A stretch of DNA of 64,000 nt from contig NZ_BAYB01000008.1 of NCBI RefSeq assembly GCF_000685035.1, positions 186,001-250,000 on the forward strand, written 5' to 3'. Below the pieces are notes generated by a model, which searched no databases, was not told where the DNA came from, and saw only the letters and a program-made list of their open reading frames with translations. The position numbers and the translations under genes are program-made. Each line of letters begins with the position of its first letter. Position 1 is the first letter of the stretch. Positions 17,647-25,178 of the stretch are shown piece by piece. The stretch is from Paraburkholderia ferrariae NBRC 106233. GTDB taxonomy: Bacteria > Pseudomonadota > Gammaproteobacteria > Burkholderiales > Burkholderiaceae.

Positions 17647-19107
17647 TTATAGGATCGTGGCTTCCGCGAACACATTCACTCCGGTCTCGTCGACATAGAG
17701 CTTGTGTTCGGCCGATTGTGCAGGCAGCAGCGCGCGCATGCCGCTCTCGTTCCGGTAGATCAGATACCACTCGAGCAGATGCTCCATGCCGTACTTCTCG
17801 GGGTTCGCCGAGTGTACGTTAGTCACCAGCAACTGGCCGCCGGATCGCGTACGCGATGCGAAATAGTTCAGCAGCCGGGCGCAGACCTTGTCCGAGAGGT
17901 AATCGAAGAGGCCCGCGCAGTACACCGCGTCGAATTCGCGCAGCGACTCGTCGGGTGTGAGCCGGCGCTTGAGCAGATCATGCACCGACTGGTGCACCAT
18001 TTCCAGCGAGACCTTGTGCCCGGCCCCGGCGGCGGCCTGTTCGATCGACGCTTCGGTAAAGGCCAGGGTTTCCTCGCTGAAATCGATCAACTGGAACGAC
18101 AGGAGCTCGGGGTGCGCGTATTCGCGCACGAAGCGCTGAATTTCGAAGGCCGGCCCGCAGCCCACATTGAGTATGCGAAACGGTCTGCCGGCCGCGCGTG
18201 CGGCTTCGGCCTGGCGCGTGAGAAAGTCGATCAGCAGGGTGATGCGGTTGCGGTGCGCGGTCGCCACGGCCGCCTGGAGGAAGGCGGTGTTGACGATCTG
18301 GAAATAGGTCGTGGGCCCCTGTTGCGGATCGCTCAGGATCTGGTTGACCATTTCATAGTCGCCCGCATAGCCCAGCGGCTTGGTGAAGGTGCGGTAGACA
18401 AAGGGCGCGCGCAACAGCAGCGGATGCAACGCCGATTGCGCATAGGCGCGATGGATCGGCGCCAGCTCGGCATCGACGCGCTCAGCTTCCCCCTCGAGCC
18501 GGTCGAGGTAAGACTTCACCTTGAGCATGATGGGCGTAGCGAGCTCGTAGAACAGGTCTTCGCGCAGCTTGCCGTCGATCTTCGGCAGGCTCTCCGTCAA
18601 ATCGACCTGCTCGACCCAGCGCGACACTTCCGAGAGGAACGCGCGCATCTCGTTCACCACGATCTGATAGTCGCGCCGGATATTGAAGCGCGCGTCCCAG
18701 TCGCTGATGAAGAGCTCCGCTTCGCGCCCGACCGACTTGGGCTCGCCCGGCAGCACGCTGAGCTCGCGCCACTCGTCGATCAGCGCGAGCGACACCACCG
18801 CGGTAAGGCCCGTGTTCACCAGACTGACCACGACCGCCTTGCCCAGATAGGCGTTCTTGCTGCCCATGCGCACGGTCAGGTCGCTCAGGACCTCGCTGAC
18901 CTGGACGATCGAGTAGGGGTTGTAGATCTCCATCACCAGAGACTTTCTCTGGAGATTGATGATGGTCCCACGCACCTGCTCGCGCTGCGAGTTGCGGAAG
19001 CTGACTACCGGATCGATTTGCGTCTGAGAGTACACGGTATAGGAACCTGAGGAATCCGGAAAACGCAGTTGGGTATCGGATGCAGCGCAGTGGCGGGTGA
19101 CATGCAT
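17647..19107 (-). CDS. phcB: Quorum-signal synthase PhcB (SAM-dependent methyltransferase)
   Basis: 486-residue protein with an N-terminal PilZ-like region (about 25-115), a helical middle (about 140-290) and a Rossmann methyltransferase at 300-440. SAM motif I is ILNVGCGPAFE (312-322), with the acidic D342 after beta-2. PhcB enzymes methylate 3-hydroxy fatty acids to give 3-OH-PAME or 3-OH-MAME, the Ralstonia/Cupriavidus cell-density signals. Which acyl chain is used here cannot be read from sequence. First gene of phcBSRQ. The start codon is uncertain: ATG 19107 lacks a good Shine-Dalgarno. phcA itself is not in the window. Confidence 0.87.
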   Translation of the reverse strand: MHVTRHCAASDTQLRFPDSSGSYTVYSQTQIDPVVSFRNSQREQVRGTIINLQRKSLVMEIYNPYSIVQVSEVLSDLTVRMGSKNAYLGKAVVVSLVNTGLTAVVSLALIDEWRELSVLPGEPKSVGREAELFISDWDARFNIRRDYQIVVNEMRAFLSEVSRWVEQVDLTESLPKIDGKLREDLFYELATPIMLKVKSYLDRLEGEAERVDAELAPIHRAYAQSALHPLLLRAPFVYRTFTKPLGYAGDYEMVNQILSDPQQGPTTYFQIVNTAFLQAAVATAHRNRITLLIDFLTRQAEAARAAGRPFRILNVGCGPAFEIQRFVREYAHPELLSFQLIDFSEETLAFTEASIEQAAAGAGHKVSLEMVHQSVHDLLKRRLTPDESLREFDAVYCAGLFDYLSDKVCARLLNYFASRTRSGGQLLVTNVHSANPEKYGMEHLLEWYLIYRNESGMRALLPAQSAEHKLYVDETGVNVFAEATIL

Positions 19108-19519
19108 GCCACATCGAACACGAACTGTAGACGTGGTTCAAAGCCGCGTTGCCATGCCGGCTCCCTACCCTTCGCCCGTGCGGCTCCGACAGTTTTTGAG
19201 TGTAACATCAACAGGGTCAACCCTTACCCCCGCCATAATCCCCGTGCGGCGTGCGGCTGTGGCGTGTGGCTGTGGCGCGCCGCACGGGTCGTCGATGGAT
19301 GCGCCAGATGGGCAGCGCCAGCGTGCAACGCCGATGTTCCATACTACCGGGAAAGAAAAGGCGGCCGACTGAAGCGTCCCGGGAAACAGCCCAGGGACGT
19401 ACGCGGCGCAGGTAGTCGCCGTGCGCGCGAGTCGCCGTTCACGGCTGTGCGCTATCGGTCCTGGCAAGGGCGCATGGATGCACGCTGGCCGATGAGCGAA
19501 GCGGCTCGCTACGCGACGG
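19108..19519. other. Intergenic, probable phcB promoter region
   Basis: 412 bases between phcB and the frameshifted gene, both on the minus strand. The AT-richer part nearest phcB (about 19190-19240) is the best place for its promoter. No convincing gene, repeat or hairpin. Confidence 0.35.
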
Positions 19520-19979
19520 TCACGCCGTCTCGTGCATGCCGACCGATGTCGCCCGAGAGGGAAAGAAGTTCGGCAATGCGCTGCCGTCGAACACATCGAA
19601 CTGCGCGGCAGCGAACATCGTATGGCCTGCCGCTCCCACGTACGTATCCGTGCCGTATGCCATGACCTGCGTACTTTGCATGAAGTTCAGAAAGCCCGAG
19701 GTGCTGCCCGGGTTCTGGGTCAAGTCGATCTTCGTTCCGTTCGGCGCGTAGTAAGGGCCGTCCTTGAACATGCCCTGGGCACCGGCTTCGCCCATTCGAT
19801 GAAACAGTTGCATGAAGCTCACCATGCCATCGGCCTCGTTGCTGAGCGCCCGGTTTTGCGCGTCGACCAGGGTCCGCGACGTCACCTTGATCGAGCCGTT
19901 GCCGGACTGGAAATCGAATTGCGCATTGGCCAGATCCATCCGGACGCTCGGTGCTCGACGGACTGATGGAAAGACTCAT
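19520..19979 (-). pseudogene. Unrecognised gene, probable +1 frameshift near its start
   Basis: The coherent protein (139 residues from ATG 19939: MDLANAQFDFQSGNGSIKV ... AAAQFDVFDGSALPNFFP) belongs to no family I recognise. Its ATG has no ribosome site. Forty bases upstream an ATG at 19979 (MSLSISPSSTER) has an excellent GAGGAGAAG before it, but its frame runs into shadow-like Arg-rich sequence after about 13 codons. Joining the two needs one base removed near 19935-19945. So the gene is either naturally frameshifted, the victim of a sequencing error, or has an unusual start. No signal peptide or membrane segment. It lies between phc and sia and is divergent from sia. Confidence 0.5.
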
Positions 19980-20282
19980 CTTCTCCTCAATCATATGAAG
20001 AATTCCAGTCGTTTAACGGCGCCTTGCCGGAGAACTTTAGGGATTTTGTTATATTTATGAAAAAATATCGTAAGAAACGGCATCTCCCGCGCCTTTCGGG
20101 AATTCGCCCCCGCCGGCCCCGCTTTTTCCCCGAAAAAAACGCTAAAACCCCCGCAAACGTTAGCGGGCGGGCTATCGGGCGCACTGAATGCGCCATCGCA
20201 ACATTTCTATTAACGGCGTAACGAAAATGACATAAATAGCCTTTAGCTTGCTGGTTTTCCTTATGGTCAGGAGCCGATCGCC
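19980..20282. other. AT-rich divergent promoter region between the frameshifted gene and the sia operon
   Basis: 303 bases, clearly AT-richer than its surroundings at 20030-20080 and 20200-20265. It must hold the promoters of both flanking units. A hairpin with arms CCCGC/GCGGG (about 20149-20168, 8-base loop) lies in the middle. AGGAG at about 20269 serves the sia phosphatase start. Confidence 0.45.
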
Positions 20283-21515
20283 ATGCATCCCGCGCTCGCG
20301 CAATTTCGTCGTCCGGGAGTGTCCGCTGGCCCGCGAAGCGCCGGCGATCTGGTTCAGGAAGTGCCGGCTATCGATGCCGCCGATTCGAATTCTCTTGTCA
20401 TGGAGATTTTCTATTCGCGGCCCGATATGGTCAGTCTCGCCGTGATCGAGGACGACCGCCCGATCGGCTTGATCAACCGGGATATCTTCCTCTCGAAGAT
20501 GAGCAAGCCGTTTCACCGCGAGCTCTACGATAAAAAGAGCTGCATTGCGTTCATGGACAAGGAGCCGCTGATCATCGACGCCGACATGAGCATCGAGGCG
20601 CTCACGTTCAGGACGGTCGAGGTGGGCGAGAAAGCGCTGGTGGACGGCTTCATCGTGACGCGGGAAGGCCGCTTCGCGGGGGTCGGCAATGGCCTGCGCC
20701 TCCTTGGCAGCGTGGCGGAAATGCAGGCGCAGAAGAACCGCGAGATCATGCAGAGCATCGAGTATGCGAGCGTGATCCAGCAGGCCATGCTGCGCGCCTC
20801 GCGCGATACGCTCACCAACACGCTGCCCGATTCGGCGCTCCTCTGGGAGCCGCGCGACGTGGTGGGCGGCGACTTCTACCACTTCTCCGCGTTCGCCGAC
20901 GGCTGGTTCGGCGCCGTGGCCGACTGCACCGGGCACGGCGTGCCGGGTGCGTTCATGACCCTGCTCGCTTCGGCCTCGCTTTCCCAGGCGCTGGAGCAGA
21001 TCGGACCGCGCGACCCTTCGGCGCTGCTGGGCGCCGTCAATCGCAACGTGAAGGGTCTGCTCGGGCAGATCAACGGCAGCGGCGACGCCCCGCAATCGAA
21101 CGACGGGCTCGACGCCGCCTTCTTCTGGTTCGACGCCGCCCGCCAGCAGGTGTCGTTTGCGGGCGCACGCGTGGCGCTCTATATGCTGAGGCCAGATGCC
21201 GCCGAATTCGAAATCATTGCCGGCGAGCGCATGGGCGTGGGCTATGTCGACAGCCTCGCCGATTACGCGTGGACGCTGCATACGGTCGAGGCGCCGCGCG
21301 GCAGCCTGCTGTTCGTTTCGACGGACGGCATGACCGACCAGATCGGCGGCCCGCGCAAGATTGCCTTCGGCAAGCGCCGCGCGCTCGAACTGATTCTGGG
21401 GCGGCGCGAAGATGCGCCGGCCGCGATTTGCGCCAGCTTGCACGAAGCGCTTGCGAAGTGGCAAGGCACGCAGTCCCGGCGTGACGACGTCACGCTATTT
21501 TTTGCACGTGTTTAA
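20283..21515 (+). CDS. siaA: SiaA-type PP2C/SpoIIE phosphatase with CBS-like domains
   Basis: 410-residue Ser/Thr phosphatase expected to dephosphorylate the SiaC-type protein encoded two genes downstream, switching on the diguanylate cyclase SiaD. The C-terminal half (about 195-408) is SpoIIE/PP2C: metal motifs VVGGDFYHF, DCTGHGVPGAFMTLL, STDGMTD and RRDDVTLF. The N-terminal part (about 40-145; VSLAVIEDDRPIGLINRD, DGFIVTREGRFAGVGN) looks like a CBS-domain pair. Pseudomonas SiaA instead has a periplasmic sensor, membrane helices and HAMP, so this enzyme appears cytosolic and may sense a nucleotide. A short coiled coil links the two parts. Start at ATG 20283 with AGGAG 9 bases upstream. Confidence 0.85.
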   Translation: MHPALAQFRRPGVSAGPRSAGDLVQEVPAIDAADSNSLVMEIFYSRPDMVSLAVIEDDRPIGLINRDIFLSKMSKPFHRELYDKKSCIAFMDKEPLIIDADMSIEALTFRTVEVGEKALVDGFIVTREGRFAGVGNGLRLLGSVAEMQAQKNREIMQSIEYASVIQQAMLRASRDTLTNTLPDSALLWEPRDVVGGDFYHFSAFADGWFGAVADCTGHGVPGAFMTLLASASLSQALEQIGPRDPSALLGAVNRNVKGLLGQINGSGDAPQSNDGLDAAFFWFDAARQQVSFAGARVALYMLRPDAAEFEIIAGERMGVGYVDSLADYAWTLHTVEAPRGSLLFVSTDGMTDQIGGPRKIAFGKRRALELILGRREDAPAAICASLHEALAKWQGTQSRRDDVTLFFARV

Positions 21516-21529
21516 GGTACTCCACGACT

Positions 21530-22093
21530 ATGTCTGTCACTCTGGATCAGCATAGCTGCTTCTTCGAAATAGCCCAGCAGCGCAATCTGATTTTCTATCA
21601 CAAGGGCTATTTCTCCCACAGCATCGTCGCCGCCATGAGCGAGGTGGTGAAGCTGCAACTGGAAGTGGCGGGCGTGAGCACGTCCACGCGCAGAAAGATC
21701 TTCTCGTCCTTCATCGAACTCTCGCAGAATATCGTGCACTACTCGTCCGACTCGCTGCCCGAAGCCACGCTGCAAGGCGGCGCGATCCGCGAAGGCGCGA
21801 TGTGCATTTCCAGCGACGGCGAGCGTCACCTGATGGTCTGCATCAACCCCATCGCCACGCAGGCCGTGGACGATCTGCGCGAAAAGCTCGAACCGCTGCG
21901 CAATATGTCGATCGAGGAAATCAAGCAGGCCTACAAAACGTCGTTGCGCGCCGATACGCCGGCCGACAGCAAGGGCGCGGGCCTCGGCTTCCTGACGATG
22001 GCGCGCGACGCGAGCGCCCCGCTGGAATTCGGCTTCTATCCGCGTCAGGACGAGTCGGGCACGACGCTCTTTTGCCTCAAGACCATCATCTGA
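21530..22093 (+). CDS. siaB: SiaB-family protein kinase
   Basis: 187-residue GHKL-type protein of the SiaB family, the kinase that phosphorylates SiaC and so keeps it from activating SiaD. An N-box-like helix (SFIELSQNIVHYS, about 62-74) and a glycine-rich lid (SKGAGLGFLTMAR, about 148-160) are visible, as in anti-sigma-factor kinases. It begins 14 bases after siaA; a ribosome site is weak, so translation is probably coupled. The partner-switch logic is established for Pseudomonas aeruginosa SiaABCD; its working here is inferred. Confidence 0.88.
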   Translation: MSVTLDQHSCFFEIAQQRNLIFYHKGYFSHSIVAAMSEVVKLQLEVAGVSTSTRRKIFSSFIELSQNIVHYSSDSLPEATLQGGAIREGAMCISSDGERHLMVCINPIATQAVDDLREKLEPLRNMSIEEIKQAYKTSLRADTPADSKGAGLGFLTMARDASAPLEFGFYPRQDESGTTLFCLKTII

Positions 22094-22111
22094 CCAGGAG
22101 CCGCGTACAGA

Positions 22112-22498
22112 ATGGACAATCTTTTCATTGCCGCCACGGCGACCTCGCCGGAAATCGACTTCCGCTTCGACCAGAACGTGCTTGCGCTTCGAGGCGAGTC
22201 CTATCCCGAGAATGCGGCTGCGTTCTACGCGCCCGTCATGGAGGCGCTCAATGCGTGGCTCGCCGGTTGCGCGCAAGCCGAAATCACGGTGGAAGTCACG
22301 CTCACCTACTTCAACAGCTCCAGCACCAAGATGCTCTTCAGCCTCTTCGACGCGCTGGACCGGGCCGCTTGCGCCGGCAACCGCGTGGCAGTGAACTGGT
22401 ATCGTGATGAGGAAGACGAAATGATTCTCGAATTCGGCGAGGAGCTGCAAACCGACTTCACGGCGATCCAGTTCAACGATTGCCCGGTCGCAACTTGA
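22112..22498 (+). CDS. siaC: SiaC-family regulatory phosphoprotein (DUF1987)
   Basis: 128-residue partner-switch protein. Unphosphorylated SiaC binds and activates SiaD; the SiaB-type kinase inactivates it and the SiaA-type phosphatase restores it. The phosphorylation loop is visible as YFNSSSTKML, with S71 or T72 the likely acceptor. It lies 18 bases after siaB with AGGAG upstream, and its stop overlaps the TTG start of the cyclase gene. Length and composition are normal for the family. Confidence 0.88.
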   Translation: MDNLFIAATATSPEIDFRFDQNVLALRGESYPENAAAFYAPVMEALNAWLAGCAQAEITVEVTLTYFNSSSTKMLFSLFDALDRAACAGNRVAVNWYRDEEDEMILEFGEELQTDFTAIQFNDCPVAT

Positions 22499-23271
22499 GC
22501 ACGGCCGTGGTGATCCCGGCCACGCCCCGGAACGCGCCGCCCGACGACGCGCCGGATCTCTTTCGCAACGAGAGCGAAGCGCTGGAACGGGCCCGCGCCA
22601 TGTGTGCGGACCCGTCCGCCGAGGCACAGGATTATCGCGAGGCGCTGGGGGAACTCATTCGCCACTACGAACGCCTGATGCGCGAAACGCGCCGCCTGAT
22701 CGGGCGCAGCGATCGGGCCGAGCGCGACATGCAGGCGCTGACGCAGCAACTGCAGTTTCGCGCGACGCACGACGCGCTCACCGGCGTGCTCAACCGCAGT
22801 GCCGTGATCGAGCGCACCGTGAAGGCACTGCGCTCGAACCGGGCCGTGATGGTGTTGCTCGATATCGACGACTTCAAGAAGGTCAACGACGACTTCGGGC
22901 ACCCCGCCGGCGACGCCGTGATCCTCGGCATCGTCAACTGCCTGCGCCAGATCCTCGGCACGGCGGGCTTTATCGGGCGCGTGGGCGGCGAGGAGTTCAC
23001 GGTGGTCCTGCCGGGCGCCGATATCGCCGACGCCCTGCCGCTCGCCGAGCGCATGCGCGAGGCCATCGCCGCTCACGTGTTCCCGGCCCCGGTCAGCCGG
23101 CGCATTACGGCCAGCTTCGGCGTGAGCGACAATCCCGCGGGCACGGACTTCGACACGGCGTATGGCATTGCGGACACGGCCCTTTACGCAGCAAAACGTG
23201 GTGGGCGCAACCGGGTGACGTTCGATCCGGACAACGCGACGCACGACGCATCCGGTACACCGTCCGTGTGA
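22495..23271 (+). CDS. siaD: SiaD-type diguanylate cyclase (GGEEF)
   Basis: About 258-residue diguanylate cyclase making c-di-GMP. An N-terminal helical segment (about 25-85; EALGELIRHYERLMRETRRLI) probably forms the coiled-coil stalk that SiaC binds. The GGDEF domain follows (ATHDALTGVLNRS, LLDIDDFKKVNDDFGH, RVGGEEFTVVLPG); signature residues are intact, so it should be active. Where most cyclases carry the inhibitory RxxD, the sequence is GTAG, so product inhibition at a canonical I-site appears lost. The start is uncertain: TTG 22495 overlaps the siaC stop; TTG 22480 and GTG 22507 are alternatives. Confidence 0.85.
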   Translation: MSTAVVIPATPRNAPPDDAPDLFRNESEALERARAMCADPSAEAQDYREALGELIRHYERLMRETRRLIGRSDRAERDMQALTQQLQFRATHDALTGVLNRSAVIERTVKALRSNRAVMVLLDIDDFKKVNDDFGHPAGDAVILGIVNCLRQILGTAGFIGRVGGEEFTVVLPGADIADALPLAERMREAIAAHVFPAPVSRRITASFGVSDNPAGTDFDTAYGIADTALYAAKRGGRNRVTFDPDNATHDASGTPSV

Positions 23272-23798
23272 AAAAACGTTGACGCCAAAATATTCGGTCA
23301 TCTACACTTTTAATATTCACACTTTTGGGGTTGATGCCTTGGACAGCAGCTGTAGTCGATCTAAGAGCAGTTTGACCGCCTGACCCCGCAAGACGTCCGC
23401 GCTTTTTTCCTTGCCGCCGTCTTGCCAGCAGGCAGACGGTGCGCGTCGCAGTATCGTTACTTCCCGTGCACCTTTTGAGCGCCATGTGGCTGCGGTGCGT
23501 TCGCGCGCCTGCATGATCCGCATGGCATGAATCCGCGCGCCTCGCGCGCGGGATGTGTTTCTCCGCGCCCTTCAAACCGGCGTGCAGCAGCGCATGAACT
23601 CATACGTGCGCATTAAGCGCAACAAGGAGCCGGCATGCCCGACAGCGACAGTTATCCCTTATGCCACTCGAGTTTTCCCTTGAATCATTGCATTGAGGAA
23701 AGCGAGTAGACGTCTTTCGCCGCGCCCACGCTGCGCGCACTCCGCCGTCTACCTGCTTTCCGCGTAACGCGTTAAAGCCTGACGCACGGAGATACACC
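23272..23798. other. Intergenic, no convincing gene
   Basis: 527 bases after siaD. The first 60 bases are AT-rich and contain ACACTTTT twice within about 25 bases (about 23302-23325). No T-run hairpin terminator for siaD is evident. Minus-strand open frames here are Arg-rich and lack ribosome sites. Confidence 0.4.
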
Positions 23799-23942
23799 AT
23801 GAATTTCGGCCTCCTTCTTTCGAAGCTTCCCCACGTCGAAGAATCGCGCCCCTACTACGACGCCATGCTCTCGCTGCATGTGCGCGAACCGCACCGGTTC
23901 GCCGCGTTCTGGCACAACCTCAAGCGCTTCATCGCTTCCTGA
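23799..23942 (+). CDS. Small protein, 47 aa
   Basis: MNFGLLLSKLPHVEESRPYY... ending KRFIAS; not recognised. The case for a gene is a GGAGA ribosome site 9 bases before the ATG and a balanced, protein-like composition (aromatic residues, amphipathic second half FAAFWHNLKRFI that could lie on a membrane surface). First of three small same-strand genes between siaD and rpiR. Confidence 0.55.
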   Translation: MNFGLLLSKLPHVEESRPYYDAMLSLHVREPHRFAAFWHNLKRFIAS

Positions 23943-24016
23943 TTCGACATTTCGGCCGGTTTGCTTCGATCTTTTCGTCGATGTACACCTGTCCAGTCCA
24001 CTTGAAGGAGATTGCG

Positions 24017-24163
24017 ATGACTGAAGTCTGGGTTGGGCTTTTCGTGGGTGCGTTCGCCTGTGCCATTGCGGCCATGCCCGTCGTCGCCCGTTTTCGTGCC
24101 GGCACGCTCCGGGAGCGGCTGCTCGCGCCGCGCCGTCCGCGTATCTGGCGCGTGCACATGTAG
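24017..24163 (+). CDS. Small single-pass membrane protein, 48 aa
   Basis: MTEVWVGLFVGAFACAIAAM forms one transmembrane helix, followed by a strongly basic cytoplasmic tail (RPRIWRVHM). AAGGAG lies 6 bases before the ATG, the best ribosome site of this small cluster. The in-frame ATG 36 bases upstream lacks one. Not recognised; the N-out/C-in layout is predicted from the positive-inside rule. Confidence 0.65.
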   Translation: MTEVWVGLFVGAFACAIAAMPVVARFRAGTLRERLLAPRRPRIWRVHM

Positions 24164-24256
24164 TGTCCGGCACGGGGCGCGGGCGTCACGCTGCGCTCCG
24201 TGTCTGATGTTCCGGTTGCGGTCGTCGTTGTCTTGCTGAAACGGGGAGAAGCCAAA

Positions 24257-24553
24257 ATGAAACTACGTTCTTCACTGGAAATCTGCCTGCCGCTTGCCGT
24301 ATTCGTGGCGGCCTGCGCGCTTTCGATTCCCACCCTCGTCCTGGCCTTGATCTGGCTGACCATCGGCGTCTGCTCGATCGGCCACCGCGCGCTGAACGAC
24401 TTTCCGACCGCGGACATTCCGCGCCGGTGGCTGAGAGGCCCGCGCCGCGGCTGCCTGTGGTTCTATCATCTCGCCTGGTGGCCGCGCTACACGCCAGTGA
24501 ACCTGCGTGCGTTAGCCGGGCGCCCTTCGAAAGCCGGCAAAGCAGTTCGATGA
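24257..24553 (+). CDS. Small two-helix membrane protein, 98 aa
   Basis: 98 residues: hydrophobic segment about 8-44 (CLPLAVFVAACALSIPTLVL and on; one long or two short helices), then a basic loop and an aromatic segment CLWFYHLAWWPRY. GGGGAGAAG precedes ATG 24257; an in-frame ATG at 24200 has no ribosome site. Not recognised. Same strand as the two preceding small genes but separated from them by 70-90 bases, so co-transcription is possible but unproven. Confidence 0.6.
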   Translation: MKLRSSLEICLPLAVFVAACALSIPTLVLALIWLTIGVCSIGHRALNDFPTADIPRRWLRGPRRGCLWFYHLAWWPRYTPVNLRALAGRPSKAGKAVR

Positions 24554-25178
24554 ACACGGGTCCCTGCCGCGAGAACGCAATGAAAGTCACGAGCGCGGAC
24601 AGGGAAGAGCCGCCGTTCGGCTGGACGGCCCCCGGCCGCCATTGGATCGACTGAATCTGCACCTGGCTCAGTTACCAGGTATGCGGCGGCAGGGAAATAA
24701 AGTGCGGAGTGAAATGCGCCGCGCTCAACCAGGCTCCGTTGTCTTCGGACGGCACGATCGCCCACAGCACGAACCGGCGAATTGCCGCGGCCATTATTCG
24801 TGCAGCTTGCCTGCACCGCCCACGCCAGCATTTCTCGCTCTTATGCGGGTATGCCATGCCAATCTCCGCACCCTTGCCGGGAAGCGCCTGCTCGAATCGC
24901 GCGCCGCAGGACGGCCGCGCGAGGGGGTGGGCGTTCAGCGGCCGATCACGTCATCCGTAGCCGCCGCGTCGCGCACATGAAAGCGCCTCGTCAAAGGATG
25001 ACCGTTGCAGCGGCCATTCGCGTGCAAGCGGTCCGGCGCCTCGCCCCGGCACATCAAGGAATATGCGTTATTTCTATCCCGCCCAGGGGAAACCCTGTAG
25101 GTGTGAAAATTCATTTTCGAGTAAATTTCTCCGTGTAATTATTTTTACATCACCTCGAAGCTGCCCCCCAACCGAACC
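24554..25178. other. Intergenic, long leader of the rpiR-iaaA-gsi operon
   Basis: 625 bases. The first 500 are GC-rich with only shadow-like open frames. The last 80 turn AT-rich and carry two palindromes (separate entry), marking the operon promoter. Confidence 0.4.
25105..25149. promoter_or_regulatory. Two palindromes before rpiR (candidate operator)
   Basis: Palindrome 1: GAAAAT (25105-25110) and ATTTTC (25113-25118) around TC. Palindrome 2: TGTAA (25134-25138) and TTACA (25145-25149) with a 6-base spacer. Both are in the AT-rich 80 bases just before the rpiR start (25179). They are likely binding sites for the RpiR protein or the promoter core; no experimental motif was compared. Confidence 0.45.

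Noticed and set aside
23317..23523. 68-codon minus-strand frame after siaD
   Set aside because: No ribosome site, unlike the small genes further right; composition not convincing.
24550..24654. 34-codon frame ending WTAPGRHWID
   Set aside because: Reasonable composition but no Shine-Dalgarno at either ATG; not enough to call a gene.
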